Source of the DNA: Jannaschia seohaensis
GTDB lineage: Bacteria > Pseudomonadota > Alphaproteobacteria > Rhodobacterales > Rhodobacteraceae
Assembly (NCBI RefSeq): GCF_900116765.1
Contig: NZ_UETC01000006.1
Location: 124,001-188,000 of the forward strand
Direction: 5' to 3'
DNA: 64,000 nt
The position numbers and the translations under genes were made by a program. Below, one piece after another: positions 1 to 9,184 of this stretch (the stretch's first letter is position 1; each line of letters starts with the position of its first letter). The notes under the pieces are model-generated. The model was not told the DNA's origin, did no database searches, and saw nothing but the letters and a program-made list of their open reading frames with translations.

Positions 1-1949
1 AGGTGGATCGACTGGTTTGCAAGCTCTTCGCTGGAGGCTTTGGATCGATCCGCAGCCATCGCGTTCTGCCGGACGACACGGTCCAGATCGCCGATGGCGC
101 GGTTGATCTGTTCGGCGCCGACGCGCTGTTCCTGCATGGCGGCTGAGATTTCCTCGACCAGTCCGGCCGTCCGCTGAATATCCGGGACCAGCTTCTCCAA
201 CATCTCTCCAGCACGGCCCGAAGCTTCGACGGTTCGCTCCGACAATTCGCTGATCTCGACCGCGGCCTGACGGCTGCGTTCGGCCAGGCCACGGACCTCG
301 CCCGCGACGACCGCGAAACCGCGGCCGTGTTCGCCGGCCCGGGCCGCCTCGACCGCAGCGTTCAGCGCGAGGAGGTCGGTCTGGCGCGCGATCTCCTGGA
401 CGACCAGGATCTTCTCGGCGATCGTCCGCATCGCGGTCACGGCCGTGCCCACCGCCTCACCGGATGTTTCGGCGTCCGCGGAAGAACGGCGCGCGATCTT
501 TTCGGTTTGCGACGCGTTCTCGGCGCATTGACGGATATTGGCCGTCATCTCCTCGACCGAGGCGGAGGCCTCTTCGACCGCAGCGGCCTGGTTCTCGGAC
601 CCGGCGCTCAGTTCTGCGGCAGTGCGCTGCATCGCCTCGGCATCGCCCGAGACCGTGCGGGCACTGACGGAGGCGTCGCCAAGCACTTCGCGCAGACGCA
701 GCGTGACGTCGCGCAGCGCGCGGCCCAGCCGGTCCTGCTCGGATCGGGGCATGACGTCTATGGTCAGGTCGCCTTCGGAGATCGCTTCGGCCGCGCGACT
801 CATCTCGCTGAGATCGGCCACCATCGCGTTCATGTCCCGCAATAGACCACCGATCTCGTCGCGCCGGGGCGGGCCGTCATCCGTGCGCAAATCCCCCTTG
901 GAGACCGCGCTGATGACCGAACGGGCCCGCGCCAGTCCGGAGGTCACCCCCCTGGACAGCCAGAAGGCGGCAAGTGTCCCCAAGAGCAGAGAGACCACAG
1001 CGACGGCGGCCAAGACGCGCAGGACCGTCTCGGCGGCCGCTTCGGTCGAGGCGACGCGCGCGTCCCGCACGGCGACGCCTTCGGCGGCGACGGCGTCGAT
1101 GGCATCGATCGCAAGCGTGAAATCCGTGTTCGCGGCGGCATAAGCGGCATAGGCGCGGGCGCGGCTGTTCTCCGCGGCTAGAGAGAGGGTTTGCTCGAAC
1201 GCGTCTGCGTAGTCGCGCCAGAGGCCGTCAAGACGCGCAGCGATCTCCATGCCGCGCTCGGCCCCCTGGCGCGCCGCGGCGGCGAAGGTCTCGCCCAATT
1301 CGCTCTGGAGCGCTGCGATCCGCTCTTCCAGGTCGGCCTCCACCGCGCGGCCCAGCAGGACTTCGCCCTCGATCGCCCGCATCGCCTCCAGCTTGGGGGT
1401 CGCGCGAGAGAGGGCGATCACCAGGCTGGACCCGGCGGCCTGTGCCTCTTCGATCCCGCTGTCGATGGCCGTGCGAAGGCCGCGGAAGGCTTCGTCGCCC
1501 GGGCCGGCATAGGCCTCGGCGGCGACAAGGTTCGACCGGATCAAGGCAATGGGGCGCAGCGCGTTCTCAGACGCAACATAGGCGTCCCAGGCCGCGTCGA
1601 ACCTGTCGTAGAGCGCTGTCTCCCGCACCGAGGACGGCAACGCGCGCAACTGAGCGCGGAGCGCGTCGACATCGGCGATCAGGCGATCCGTGCGTGACAG
1701 CGCGGCTTCGACCGCCTCGGGGCTTTGGAGGAAGAGGTAGTCGTCGAGATAGCTTAGAACGAGGCGCTGCACGTCCTTGGTATTCGTGCGGATCTCTTGC
1801 TGAAGGGCCGTCTTGCGCGAGTCGACCTCGACCAGCTGCTGCGTTTCGTCAGCGATCCGTGTCAGGCCCCACCAGCCGAACAGGCAGGCGACGGCGATCA
1901 TACCGATCATGGTGGCAAAGGTCGCGTTGAGTTTCGTCGTGAGTCTCAT
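1..1949 (-). CDS. Methyl-accepting chemotaxis protein (3' end cut by window edge)
   Basis: Transmembrane receptor that signals to the CheA kinase. The start is the ATG at 1949, behind a GGGGGA-like site, and the frame stays open for 649 codons to base 1. Residues about 13-30 form the first membrane helix. They are followed by a helical periplasmic region of the four-helix-bundle type, a second membrane helix (around 950-1010), HAMP-like linkers, and the cytoplasmic signalling hairpin. The hairpin tip is clear at about 300-390 ([20 protein letters not shown], then EVRGLAERS). The C-terminal end of the signalling domain is missing because the window starts inside it. The gene lies 66 bases downstream of a secreted sensor-domain gene on the same strand, so the two may have formed a receptor/binding-protein pair. 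The ligand cannot be told from the sequence. Confidence 0.95.
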   Translation of the reverse strand, partial: MRLTTKLNATFATMIGMIAVACLFGWWGLTRIADETQQLVEVDSRKTALQQEIRTNTKDVQRLVLSYLDDYLFLQSPEAVEAALSRTDRLIADVDALRAQLRALPSSVRETALYDRFDAAWDAYVASENALRPIALIRSNLVAAEAYAGPGDEAFRGLRTAIDSGIEEAQAAGSSLVIALSRATPKLEAMRAIEGEVLLGRAVEADLEERIAALQSELGETFAAAARQGAERGMEIAARLDGLWRDYADAFEQTLSLAAENSRARAYAAYAAANTDFTLAIDAIDAVAAEGVAVRDARVASTEAAAETVLRVLAAVAVVSLLLGTLAAFWLSRGVTSGLARARSVISAVSKGDLRTDDGPPRRDEIGGLLRDMNAMVADLSEMSRAAEAISEGDLTIDVMPRSEQDRLGRALRDVTLRLREVLGDASVSARTVSGDAEAMQRTAAELSAGSENQAAAVEEASASVEEMTANIRQCAENASQTEKIARRSSADAETSGEAVGTAVTAMRTIAEKILVVQEIARQTDLLALNAAVEAARAGEHGRGFAVVAGEVRGLAERSRQAAVEISELSERTVEASGRAGEMLEKLVPDIQRTAGLVEEISAAMQEQRVGAEQINRAIGDLDRVVRQNAMAADRSKASSEELANQSIH

Positions 1950-2015
1950 CTGTCCCCCGAAACGTGCCTGCCTTGGCCCCACCCCGTGGCGGGACCAGCT
2001 GGTTCCGATCGCCGC

Positions 2016-2576
2016 TCAGAGCGCTTCGGCGTTGAGACCCAAAGTGATGGCCCCGATGACTGTGCCCGCGGCATCGACAATGGGCATCGACACCTGCACC
2101 TGGAACGTCTGGCTGGACTCGTCGAACTCCAGTGGGCCGACATGCATCGCGCCGGACCCAAGCGGATAGGTCTCGGTGAACTTGGCCTCATCGCCCTGCC
2201 AATAGTCGGAGGTGACGCCGCTGGCCGCGACATTGAGGCCGACCCCGTCCATCACGAAGATCTCGCTGATCAGCCCACCGGCCTCCGCCACGCGGGCCCG
2301 GAGGAAATCCGAGGCGGGCGCGGCGATCACACCATCGATGGTCGGCGTCTCCAGGGCGCCGATCTCGGCGCGCCAGACAGCGTCCATTTCGTTGATCTGG
2401 TCGAACGACAGCGATCCGGTCCGGGCGTTCTGCGCCGCGATCGCCTCGACCAGCATCGGGTCGCTCACCCATTCGGCGGCGGCGGCATAGGCGCGGGCGG
2501 CCGCTTCCTAGTCGTCCAAGGCCACGGCCGGGCTGGCGAGTGCGGCCAGGGCCAGGGAGGTCAGAAATCTCTTCAT
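2016..2576 (-). pseudogene. Secreted PDC/Cache-like sensor-domain protein with in-frame TAG
   Basis: From the ATG at 2576 the frame reads a typical Sec signal peptide (MKRFLTSLALAALASPAVA) and then meets a TAG at 2508-2510, codon 23. The same frame continues without another stop for about 160 codons to TGA at 2016. The downstream part contains a plausible ligand-binding fold: a region near DAVWRAEIGAL, then IFVMDGVGLNVAAS and YWQGDEAKF, ending QVSMPIVDAAGTVIGAIT. This is the pattern of single PDC/Cache domains. It is encoded just upstream of a chemoreceptor, so it probably presented a small ligand to that receptor. The stop sits exactly between the signal peptide and the domain. A restart inside the gene would give a cytoplasmic protein. 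Nonsense mutation, sequencing error and readthrough are all possible; mutation or error seems most likely. Confidence 0.7.
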
Positions 2577-2732
2577 GTCAGGGCCTTTCGTTCCGATTGA
2601 ATCGGCACCTCCGCCGCCAGCGCAGAGGCGGCGCAGAACGGTGATCGACCCACCGTCTCGTCAAGGCGCGGTCGGACCGTTGGACATCAGGACTGAAGGC
2701 CGAGTTAACGGGGGGCGCAGGTGTCAAGGGTC

Positions 2733-4367
2733 TCAGGCAGCGCGGCTCCGACAGAGGCAACTGGCCCGGATGGGAATGTCGGCGCGGGCCAGCGCCTGAT
2801 CCAGCAGGAGCCGCACATGCGGCCGCTCCACCGTTTCGCCGCGCCGTTCGAGACATTCGTGCAGCCCGTGCAACGCCCAGACGTTGCGGGGATGCTGACT
2901 GGGCCGGGGCAGCGCGGCGTCGAGTCCTAGATCGGCACGGTAGACGGCCTCGGCCTCGGCATACTCCCCCGCCTCCATCAGCAGCGCCCCGAGCGCGTGC
3001 CGGGTGGGTTGCGGCCAGGACCAGGGCTCCTCGTATTCGAGCCCGTCATCGAGAGCCACGGCGGCGCGCAGATGGTCCAACCCCTCGGCCCGGCGCCCGG
3101 CCTTGAAGGCCAGTTCGCCGAGCATCATCCGCTCGGCCACGGCCAGCACGTCCCGCGCGGTGTTCTGGAACAGCATCCGCTCTTCGGGGACGACGGCATA
3201 GGCGGCGTCGAAGGCGGCGCGGGCGGCCTCGGCCTCGTCATGGCGGCCGAGATTGGCGAGGGCGACGGCGCGGGCGTAGAGAATCAGCGCGTTCGTGGTG
3301 GTGTAGAGCTCTTTGTCCTCGGGCAGGTCCAATTCCAGGATCCGGTCCCACAGGCCGAAGCGGACATAGACATGGGGCAGCGCCGCCACGAAGGTCTCGA
3401 AGAGGTCGGGATAGACGCGCACGACCTCGTCGGGGACCTCCCCGCGCAGGCGCCGGGCGGTCTCGATCGCGGCGGCGCTCTGGCCCAGGAACATCGCCCC
3501 ATAGAGCGCGAAATGCAGGTTGTGGATGCGGTAGAGCGCATAGAAATTCGCGCCGCCGGCATAGGCCTTGAACCGGTCGTCCACTTCGGCCGCGGCGAGG
3601 TTGCGCGACACGACGTTCTCGTAATCGCCGCAGAGCACGTCGATATGGGTGCCCATATGAACGAGGTGCCCCGCATCGGGGACGAGGCGGGTCAGGCGGT
3701 CGCCATGGCGCAGCGCGCGTTCGGGATGGGGCGACATCTCCATGAGGTGGATATACATGTGCAGGAGGCCCGGATGGTCCCAGGCGTCGGGCCGCCCGGC
3801 GAAGGTCCGCTCCAACAGGTCCACCACCGTCGCGGTCGAGGCCTCCGGGTTCGGCACGCCGTTCTGCCGGTCCCAGAGCTTCCAGGGGGTGCGGTTCATC
3901 ATCGCCTCGGCGGTGACGAAGATCACGTCCAGGTCTTCGGGATGCGCGGCCTGGACGGGCGCCATCGCGGCGGCGAACCCGTCGTTGAAGGGCTGATAGT
4001 CCTCGATGCCCGGATCGTCCGGATAGCGGGCGGCCAGGGCCTCCAGCATGGCGTGCTCGACGCTGCCCGAAGGCGCCGCATCGAGGCCCGCGGCCAGGGC
4101 GGCATGGGCGCGCGCCAGGGCGGGGGCTTTCTCTTCGGGGTCGAACACCTCCCAGGGTTTGTTGTAGTTGGGTCCGATCGCATAGGCGATGCCCCAATGC
4201 GCCAACGCGCAGCCGGGATCGGCCTCCAGCACGTGCTCGAAGCAGACGATCGCTTCCTCGTGGTTGTAGCCGAAGAGCCAGACGAGGCCCCGGTCGAACC
4301 AGATCTGCGCCTCTGGCACGTCGCTGGCGGGGCGGCTGTAGCGCCCCAAATCGAAATAACTGTCCAT
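2733..4367 (-). CDS. TPR-type repeat protein
   Basis: A protein of 544 residues. The start chosen is ATG 4367; a GTG two codons upstream is possible. Helical repeat signatures fill the chain: near the N-terminus FDRGLVWLFGYNHEEAIVCF followed by ALAHWGIAYAIGPNY, and toward the C-terminus ARAVALANLGRHDEAEAAR and a further repeat around GALLMEAGEYAEAEAVYR. There is no signal peptide or membrane helix. Proteins of this size and pattern occur widely in proteobacteria as tetratricopeptide-repeat proteins of unknown role; the repeats normally bind other proteins. It stands alone, with a decayed region behind its start, so context gives no hint of a partner. The histidine-rich stretch LLHMYIHLMEMSPHPERALRH in the middle is a family feature whose meaning is unknown. 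Confidence 0.85.
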   Translation of the reverse strand: MDSYFDLGRYSRPASDVPEAQIWFDRGLVWLFGYNHEEAIVCFEHVLEADPGCALAHWGIAYAIGPNYNKPWEVFDPEEKAPALARAHAALAAGLDAAPSGSVEHAMLEALAARYPDDPGIEDYQPFNDGFAAAMAPVQAAHPEDLDVIFVTAEAMMNRTPWKLWDRQNGVPNPEASTATVVDLLERTFAGRPDAWDHPGLLHMYIHLMEMSPHPERALRHGDRLTRLVPDAGHLVHMGTHIDVLCGDYENVVSRNLAAAEVDDRFKAYAGGANFYALYRIHNLHFALYGAMFLGQSAAAIETARRLRGEVPDEVVRVYPDLFETFVAALPHVYVRFGLWDRILELDLPEDKELYTTTNALILYARAVALANLGRHDEAEAARAAFDAAYAVVPEERMLFQNTARDVLAVAERMMLGELAFKAGRRAEGLDHLRAAVALDDGLEYEEPWSWPQPTRHALGALLMEAGEYAEAEAVYRADLGLDAALPRPSQHPRNVWALHGLHECLERRGETVERPHVRLLLDQALARADIPIRASCLCRSRAA

Positions 4368-4719
4368 CAGCACCCCCCCCGCTGTCGGGGCAGTCTAGCA
4401 CATCGGCGCCCCTCGGTCGCGCCTGGCGCAGGGCTGGTCTCGGATGGCGCCTCGAGCCTGGGGTGGCCGCATTGGTCCGGAGGCGTCATGACGCCTCCCT
4501 TGCATCCCGATGACCCGGCGACGGGCCGCACAGCCCTCCACCTCGGCGACCCCGAGGTTGATGTGACGGCCAGAAGGCTAAGCCGGAACGGCGCGGGACC
4601 GTAGTCGGGCGAACGCCATCGTGGAGCGCATCTGGAACGGACGACCCGTCACCGATGACGCCATCGGCGCAGCGCTCCACCCCCTCGGCGAGACGGGGCG
4701 GAAGGGGGGTGGCGAGGCG
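4368..4719. other. Intergenic stretch without recognisable gene
   Basis: About 350 bases between the TPR gene and the decayed dehydrogenase. No open frame here resembles a protein family, and I see no tRNA or strong terminator. It is probably eroded sequence belonging to the neighbouring pseudogene. Confidence 0.4.
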
Positions 4720-5029
4720 ATGCGGCAGACAGTCGGCGCGGCGGGCGGGCTCGACATCCTGGTCGACACCGCGGCCATGGCGCGGGCCGCCGCCCCGCAT
4801 CTGCGCGCAGCCCCCGGCGGCCGCGTCGTCACCGTCGCCGCGATGGCGGGCTTGAAGCCTATCGATGCCTCCATCGCGCCGTCGCCGAGCAAGGCGGGCG
4901 GTGCTGGGGACGACCACCGCGCTGGCCGACATGGCCCGGCAGATCATGCAATTCTGCCGCTCCGATACGATCACCGGCCAGACCGCCGTGATCGACAGCG
5001 GCGTGTTCGTCCACTGCCCCCCGCCGTGA
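4720..5029 (+). pseudogene. Decayed short-chain dehydrogenase/reductase (SDR)
   Basis: Two frames together read as a broken SDR. The first (from about 4720) gives GGLDILV, then AAPHLRAAPGGRVVTVAAMAG and IDASIAPSPSKAG, the usual NNAG-adjacent strand, the strand-5 region and the YxxxK active-site segment. Both the NNAG motif and the catalytic tyrosine are altered, and the stretch between the first two pieces is about 40 residues too short. The second frame (from about 4901) gives ALADMARQIMQF and then DTITGQTAVIDSGVF, the standard SDR C-terminal motif, ending at TGA 5027-5029. An internal deletion plus a frameshift make a functional enzyme unlikely. The substrate cannot be inferred. Confidence 0.7.
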
Positions 5030-5303
5030 CAGGAGGCTCCGATACCATCGATCGACAGCCGGGTGCTGGGAGGTGTCTTTACGTCCGAGGAAACCGCTGA
5101 GATCATCACCAGCGCGACCGTGAAGGCAGGCAGCTCGGTGCGGGTCCATCAGGTGAAGATCGGCGCCTGGGGCTTCGACGCAGAGATGCCCCGAACGAAA
5201 AACGGGCTGGCCATGCGGGCGCGGGGAGAGCGCCGCGCGGGACCCGACCGGGCCCCGGCGGGTTGATCCCCGGCAGTGCCCAGTGGTGGGAGGAGGATGG
5301 AAG

Positions 5304-5579
5304 ATGGAAGCGGTTCTGGAAGGTTTCGGCATCGCCGCGCTGGCGACCCTGGCGCTGGTGGGGCTGGCGGTTGGCCTGCTCATGGGCAAGCTCACGGGGC
5401 GCAGCCCGCGACTCTACGGTGCCATCGGCGCGGTGGCGGCGGTGGCGACGCCGTTCATGCTGGCTCTGCTGGGAATAACGGTGTTGGCCGCGGGGGGACT
5501 CCTGCTGGTGGCGGCGGTCGGTCTGGTGGGCGCGGTGGTGACCCTGGGCGTGGTGCGGGCGCTGTCACGCCGGGGGTGA
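5304..5579 (+). CDS. Small membrane protein of unknown function
   Basis: A 91-residue protein starting at ATG 5304, preceded at 8-16 bases by GGGAGGAGG, which favours this start over the in-frame GTG at 5283. The chain is almost entirely hydrophobic with two or three membrane helices (AALATLALVGLAVGLLMG; AVAAVATPFMLALLGITVL; GGLLLVAAVGLVGAVVTLG), a short basic loop at LTGRSPR and a basic C-terminus (RALSRRG). I do not recognise a family. A GC-rich hairpin begins at the stop codon. Its neighbours, a decayed dehydrogenase and a rhodanese, do not suggest a role. Confidence 0.6.
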   Translation: MEAVLEGFGIAALATLALVGLAVGLLMGKLTGRSPRLYGAIGAVAAVATPFMLALLGITVLAAGGLLLVAAVGLVGAVVTLGVVRALSRRG

Positions 5580-5596
5580 CGCCGCCGTTGCGGCGT
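5579..5596 (+). terminator. GC-rich hairpin at stop codon, possible terminator
   Basis: A perfect 7-base stem (ACGCCGC / GCGGCGT) with loop CGTT overlaps the TGA of the small membrane protein gene. There is no clear T-tract after it, so termination is only possible, not shown. Confidence 0.35.
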
Positions 5597-5630
5597 GGTT
5601 CTGTAGCGCGAAACAGACCGGAGCCCAACG

Positions 5631-6224
5631 ATGACCCGCCTCGCCTTCCCCCTCCTTCTGGCCATGGCCGCCACACCGCTCGCGGCGGAGGAAGTCCGCA
5701 TCACGCCCGACATGATGTCCGTCACCGTCCCGACCGAATCGGGCGAGGCAACGATCTCGCGCATCCAGGATACGGAGCACGAACTCACGGGCGAGTTCGC
5801 CCGCACCTCGCGCCCCTGCCCGAACTTCTGCATCCAGCCGATGACGCCCGCCGAGGGGGTCGCCACGATCGGCGAGTTGGAGGTGCTGGCCGCGCTTCAG
5901 GATCCGGAGGTCATCGTGATCGACAGCCGCGTGCGCCCCGACTGGCAGGGCGGGACGATCCCCGGCGCGATCTCGATCCCCTATAACGAGATGGCCGACC
6001 GCCTGCATGAGCTGGGCTGCGAGCTCGATTTCGACGGCTTCCTCTGTGAGGAGGCATCCGAGGTCGTGCTGTTCTGCAACGGCCCCTGGTGCGGCCAGTC
6101 CCCGACCGCGATCCGCCGGATCATCGAGGCCGGCTACCCGGCCGAGCGCATCCGCTACTACCGCGGCGGCATGCAGGTCTGGCGGATGCTGGGGCTGACG
6201 GTGCGGGTGCCGGGGGAGGGGTGA
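5631..6224 (+). CDS. Periplasmic rhodanese-like domain protein
   Basis: A 197-residue exported protein with a signal peptide (MTRLAFPLLLAMAATPLAA, cleavage before EE). The C-terminal half is a rhodanese fold: VIVIDSRVRPDWQGGTIPGA, then the active-site strand VVLFCNGPWCGQSP with the cysteine in the catalytic-loop position, and AGYPAERIRYYRGGMQVW at the end. The loop differs from the classical C-x4-R sulfurtransferase loop, and a second cysteine is present. The N-terminal segment carries a further CPNFC pair. Known relatives transfer sulfur or act as periplasmic redox/binding modules; which applies here is not visible. The gene lies between the small membrane protein and the REP/transposase unit and seems to be transcribed alone. 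Confidence 0.85.
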   Translation: MTRLAFPLLLAMAATPLAAEEVRITPDMMSVTVPTESGEATISRIQDTEHELTGEFARTSRPCPNFCIQPMTPAEGVATIGELEVLAALQDPEVIVIDSRVRPDWQGGTIPGAISIPYNEMADRLHELGCELDFDGFLCEEASEVVLFCNGPWCGQSPTAIRRIIEAGYPAERIRYYRGGMQVWRMLGLTVRVPGEG

Positions 6225-6258
6225 GGGACTGATCGCCCCCGACCTGCGGCCTCGGGCG

Positions 6259-6284
6259 GTGGGCATGGTGATGCCCACCCTACG
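6259..6284 (-). repeat. Left REP hairpin flanking the RAYT
   Basis: Reads GTGGGCAT-GGTG-ATGCCCAC followed by CCTACG. It is an exact 26-base reverse complement of the element at 6820-6845. Read on the minus strand it begins with GTAG next to the stem, the type of foot that RAYT enzymes recognise. Confidence 0.9.
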
Positions 6285-6323
6285 TTAACCGCGCGTTCAC
6301 GCTGTTTCGGCCATGCAGGACGC

Positions 6324-6824
6324 ATGTCGACCTATCGCCGCCTGCGCATCCCTGGGGGAAGCTACTTTTTCACCGTCGGCCTCGCCCGCCGCGGCGACGA
6401 CCTGCTGACGCAACGGATCGACGCCCTGCGCGCCGCCTATGCGGCGACGGTCCGCACCATGCCGGTGCGCTGCGACGCGATGGTCGTGCTACCCGATCAT
6501 CTGCATGCGGTCTGGACACTCCCACCCGGCGATGCGGACTTCTCGGAGCGGTGGCGCAAACTGAAACATCGCTTCAGCCGGTCCGTCGAGACTCAGCCGG
6601 GCCGATCCGCGAGCAAGTGGCGCGCGCGGGAGCGGGGCATCTGGCAGAGGCGGTTCTGGGAACACGCGATAAGGGACGACCGGGAATGGCATGCGGCGCT
6701 CCGCTACGTCTGGGCGAACCCGGTCAAGCACGGTCTGGTCGACCGCGCGGCCGATTGGGAATTCTCGTCGATCCATGGCGCGATCCGGGCCGGCCAGATC
6801 GGCGCGGACTGGGACGGCACGTAG
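6324..6824 (+). CDS. REP-associated tyrosine transposase (RAYT, Y1/IS200-like)
   Basis: A 166-residue HUH-superfamily nuclease. The metal-binding HUH pair is seen as PDHLHAVW (His59, His61), preceded by a strand with the usual MVVL. The C-terminal catalytic tyrosine is Tyr128 in RYVWANPVKHGLV, and GIWQRRFWEHAIRDD is the conserved basic segment between them. Family members cleave single-stranded REP hairpins and are thought to spread them around genomes. The gene is framed by two inverted REP hairpins, and its stop codon TAG is itself part of the right-hand REP foot (GTAG). All key residues are present, so it may be active. Confidence 0.93.
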   Translation: MSTYRRLRIPGGSYFFTVGLARRGDDLLTQRIDALRAAYAATVRTMPVRCDAMVVLPDHLHAVWTLPPGDADFSERWRKLKHRFSRSVETQPGRSASKWRARERGIWQRRFWEHAIRDDREWHAALRYVWANPVKHGLVDRAADWEFSSIHGAIRAGQIGADWDGT

Positions 6825-6845
6825 GGTGGGCATCACCATGCCCAC
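6820..6845 (+). repeat. Right REP hairpin, overlapping the RAYT stop codon
   Basis: CGTAGG foot, then an 8-base perfect stem GTGGGCAT / ATGCCCAC with loop CACC. The left copy at 6259-6284 is its exact reverse complement. The GTAG foot includes the TAG stop of the transposase. Confidence 0.9.
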
Positions 6846-6895
6846 CGTCGCCCGCGCGGAGGCCCCCTGGACGCGACTCGGGGTGAGGCGACCGC

Positions 6896-9121
6896 CTACC
6901 GTTTCCGCTTCCGCTTCACGTTCCCCCCGCGCTGCCCGGGGCGTCCGGCCGTCGACCGCCCTTCGGCCCGGCGCGCATCCTCGACGGCCTGCTCGACCGC
7001 CGATTGCCGTGCCAGCGGGTCGTCGGAGACCACCAGATCTACCTGCTCCAACCGCTTGACCTCGTCGCGGAGCCGCGCCGCTTCCTCGAATTCCAGGTTC
7101 TCGGCGGCCTTGCGCATCTGCTCGCGCAGGCCCTCCAGATGCGCCTGGAGGTTGCCGCCATGCATCGGCTTCTCGACCTTGGCCGTCACGCGGTTCATGT
7201 CGACATCGCCCTGGTAGAGCCCGGCCAGCACGTCCTCGACGTTCTTCTTGACCGTCGCGGGGGTGATCCCGTGTTCCTCGTTATAGGCGATCTGCTTGGC
7301 GCGGCGCCGCTCGGTCTCGGCGATGGCGCGCTCCATCGAGCCGGTGATGCGGTCGGCATACATGATGACGCGGCCATCGGCGTTCCGCGCCGCCCGGCCG
7401 ATCGTCTGCACCAGCGAGGTCTCGGAGCGCAGGAACCCCTCCTTATCCGCGTCCAGGATCGCGACCAGCCCGCATTCCGGAATGTCGAGCCCCTCGCGCA
7501 AGAGGTTGATCCCAATCAGCACGTCGAACGCGCCCAGACGCAGATCCCTCAGGATCTCGATCCGCTCGATCGTGTCGATATCCGAGTGCATGTAGCGGAC
7601 TTTGATGCCCTGCTCGTGCAGATACTCGGTCAGATCCTCGGCCATGCGCTTGGTCAGCGTGGTGACCAGCGTGCGGTAGCCCTTGGCCGAGACCTTGCGG
7701 ATCTCGTCCAGCAGGTCGTCGACCTGCATGTCGACCGGGCGTATCTCGACCTCCGGGTCCAGTAGGCCCGTGGGCCGGATCACCTGCTCGGTGAAGACGC
7801 CGCCCGTCTGCTCCAACTCCCACGCCGCCGGCGTGGCCGACACAAAGACCGACTGGGGCCGCATCGCGTCCCATTCCTCGAACTTGAGCGGGCGGTTGTC
7901 CATGCAGGAGGGCAGACGGAAGCCGTGCTCCGCCAGGGTGAACTTACGACGGTAGTCGCCGCGATACATGCCGCCGATCTGCGGCACCGAGACGTGGCTC
8001 TCGTCGGCGAAGACGATGGCGTTGTCGGGGATGTATTCGAAAAGCGTCGGCGGCGGCTCACCGGGCGCGCGGCCGGTGAGGTAACGGGAATAGTTCTCGA
8101 TCCCGTTGCAGACGCCGGTCGCCTCCAGCATCTCCAGGTCGAACTTGGTGCGCTGCTCCAGCCGCTGCGCCTCCAGGAGCTTGCCCTCGTCCACCAGCTG
8201 CTTGAGCCGCACCTCCAGCTCGGCGCGGATGTTCTTGATCGCCTGCTGCATGGTGGGGCGCGGCGTGACGTAGTGGCTGTTCGCGTAGACCCGGATCTTG
8301 TCCATGCTGCCGGTCTTGGCCCCGGTCAGCGGGTCGAATTCGGTGATCGCCTCCAGTTCCTCGCCGAAGAAGCTCAGCCGCCAGGCGCGATCCTCCAGGT
8401 GGGCGGGCCAGATCTCGACCGAGTCGCCCCGCACCCGGAAGCTGCCCCGCGCGAAGGCCGCGTCGTTGCGGCGGTATTGCTGCGCCACGAGATCGGCCAT
8501 CACCTTGCGCTGGTCGTAGTCCTGCCCCGCAATCAGGTCCTGCGTCATGGCGCCATAGGTCTCGACCGAGCCGATGCCGTAAATGCACGACACCGAGGCC
8601 ACGATGATCACATCGTCGCGCTCCAAGAGCGCCCTTGTGGCGGAGTGGCGCATCCGATCGATCTGCTCGTTGATCTGGGACTCCTTCTCGATGAAGGTGT
8701 CCGACCGGGGGACATAGGCCTCGGGCTGGTAGTAGTCGTAATAGCTGACGAAATATTCGACGGCGTTATCGGGGAAGAAGCCCTTGAACTCGCCGTAGAG
8801 CTGGGCGGCCAGCGTCTTGTTCGGGGCGAGAATGATCGCCGGGCGCTGGGTCTCTTCGATGATCTTCGCCATGGTGAAGGTCTTGCCGGTGCCGGTCGCG
8901 CCCAGCAGGACCTGATCCCGCTCCCCGTCCAGAATGCCCTGGGCCAGCTCGGCGATGGCGGTGGGCTGGTCGCCCGCCGGGCTGAACGCCGTCTCCATCC
9001 TGAGCCGCTTGCCGCCCTCCAGCTTGGGGCGCGCGGCGGGCGCGCGGGACTGCATGTCCACGTCGCGCTCGGGCAGGGTCAGGATCTCGCCCTTGGGACG
9101 GTTGTCGTTGTTATGGGCCAT
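6896..9121 (-). CDS. uvrB: Excinuclease ABC subunit B
   Basis: The DNA damage-verification helicase of nucleotide excision repair, which works with UvrA and UvrC. It has 741 residues, slightly over the usual ~670 because of a 35-residue N-terminal leader and a basic C-terminal tail ([10 protein letters not shown]). Visible motifs are the Walker A loop GATGTGKT (about residue 79), the damage-binding beta-hairpin [12 protein letters not shown], helicase motif [13 protein letters not shown], motifs V/VI in [14 protein letters not shown] and QTIGRAARN, and the C-terminal UVR coiled segment [15 protein letters not shown] that contacts UvrC. The start is ATG 9121. An RTX gene lies upstream on the same strand, 63 bases away. 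No LexA-type box was identified by eye. Confidence 0.98.
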   Translation of the reverse strand: MAHNNDNRPKGEILTLPERDVDMQSRAPAARPKLEGGKRLRMETAFSPAGDQPTAIAELAQGILDGERDQVLLGATGTGKTFTMAKIIEETQRPAIILAPNKTLAAQLYGEFKGFFPDNAVEYFVSYYDYYQPEAYVPRSDTFIEKESQINEQIDRMRHSATRALLERDDVIIVASVSCIYGIGSVETYGAMTQDLIAGQDYDQRKVMADLVAQQYRRNDAAFARGSFRVRGDSVEIWPAHLEDRAWRLSFFGEELEAITEFDPLTGAKTGSMDKIRVYANSHYVTPRPTMQQAIKNIRAELEVRLKQLVDEGKLLEAQRLEQRTKFDLEMLEATGVCNGIENYSRYLTGRAPGEPPPTLFEYIPDNAIVFADESHVSVPQIGGMYRGDYRRKFTLAEHGFRLPSCMDNRPLKFEEWDAMRPQSVFVSATPAAWELEQTGGVFTEQVIRPTGLLDPEVEIRPVDMQVDDLLDEIRKVSAKGYRTLVTTLTKRMAEDLTEYLHEQGIKVRYMHSDIDTIERIEILRDLRLGAFDVLIGINLLREGLDIPECGLVAILDADKEGFLRSETSLVQTIGRAARNADGRVIMYADRITGSMERAIAETERRRAKQIAYNEEHGITPATVKKNVEDVLAGLYQGDVDMNRVTAKVEKPMHGGNLQAHLEGLREQMRKAAENLEFEEAARLRDEVKRLEQVDLVVSDDPLARQSAVEQAVEDARRAEGRSTAGRPGQRGGNVKRKRKR

Positions 9122-9184
9122 GGGTCGCTCGCGATACGGATTGGCCCTAATGTGTCGTCTCGGCGCGGGCGTTCAAGCGCGCCG

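Noticed and set aside
2997-4604. 535-codon plus-strand open frame
   Set aside because: Antisense to the TPR-type gene; the repeats are seen on the minus strand only.
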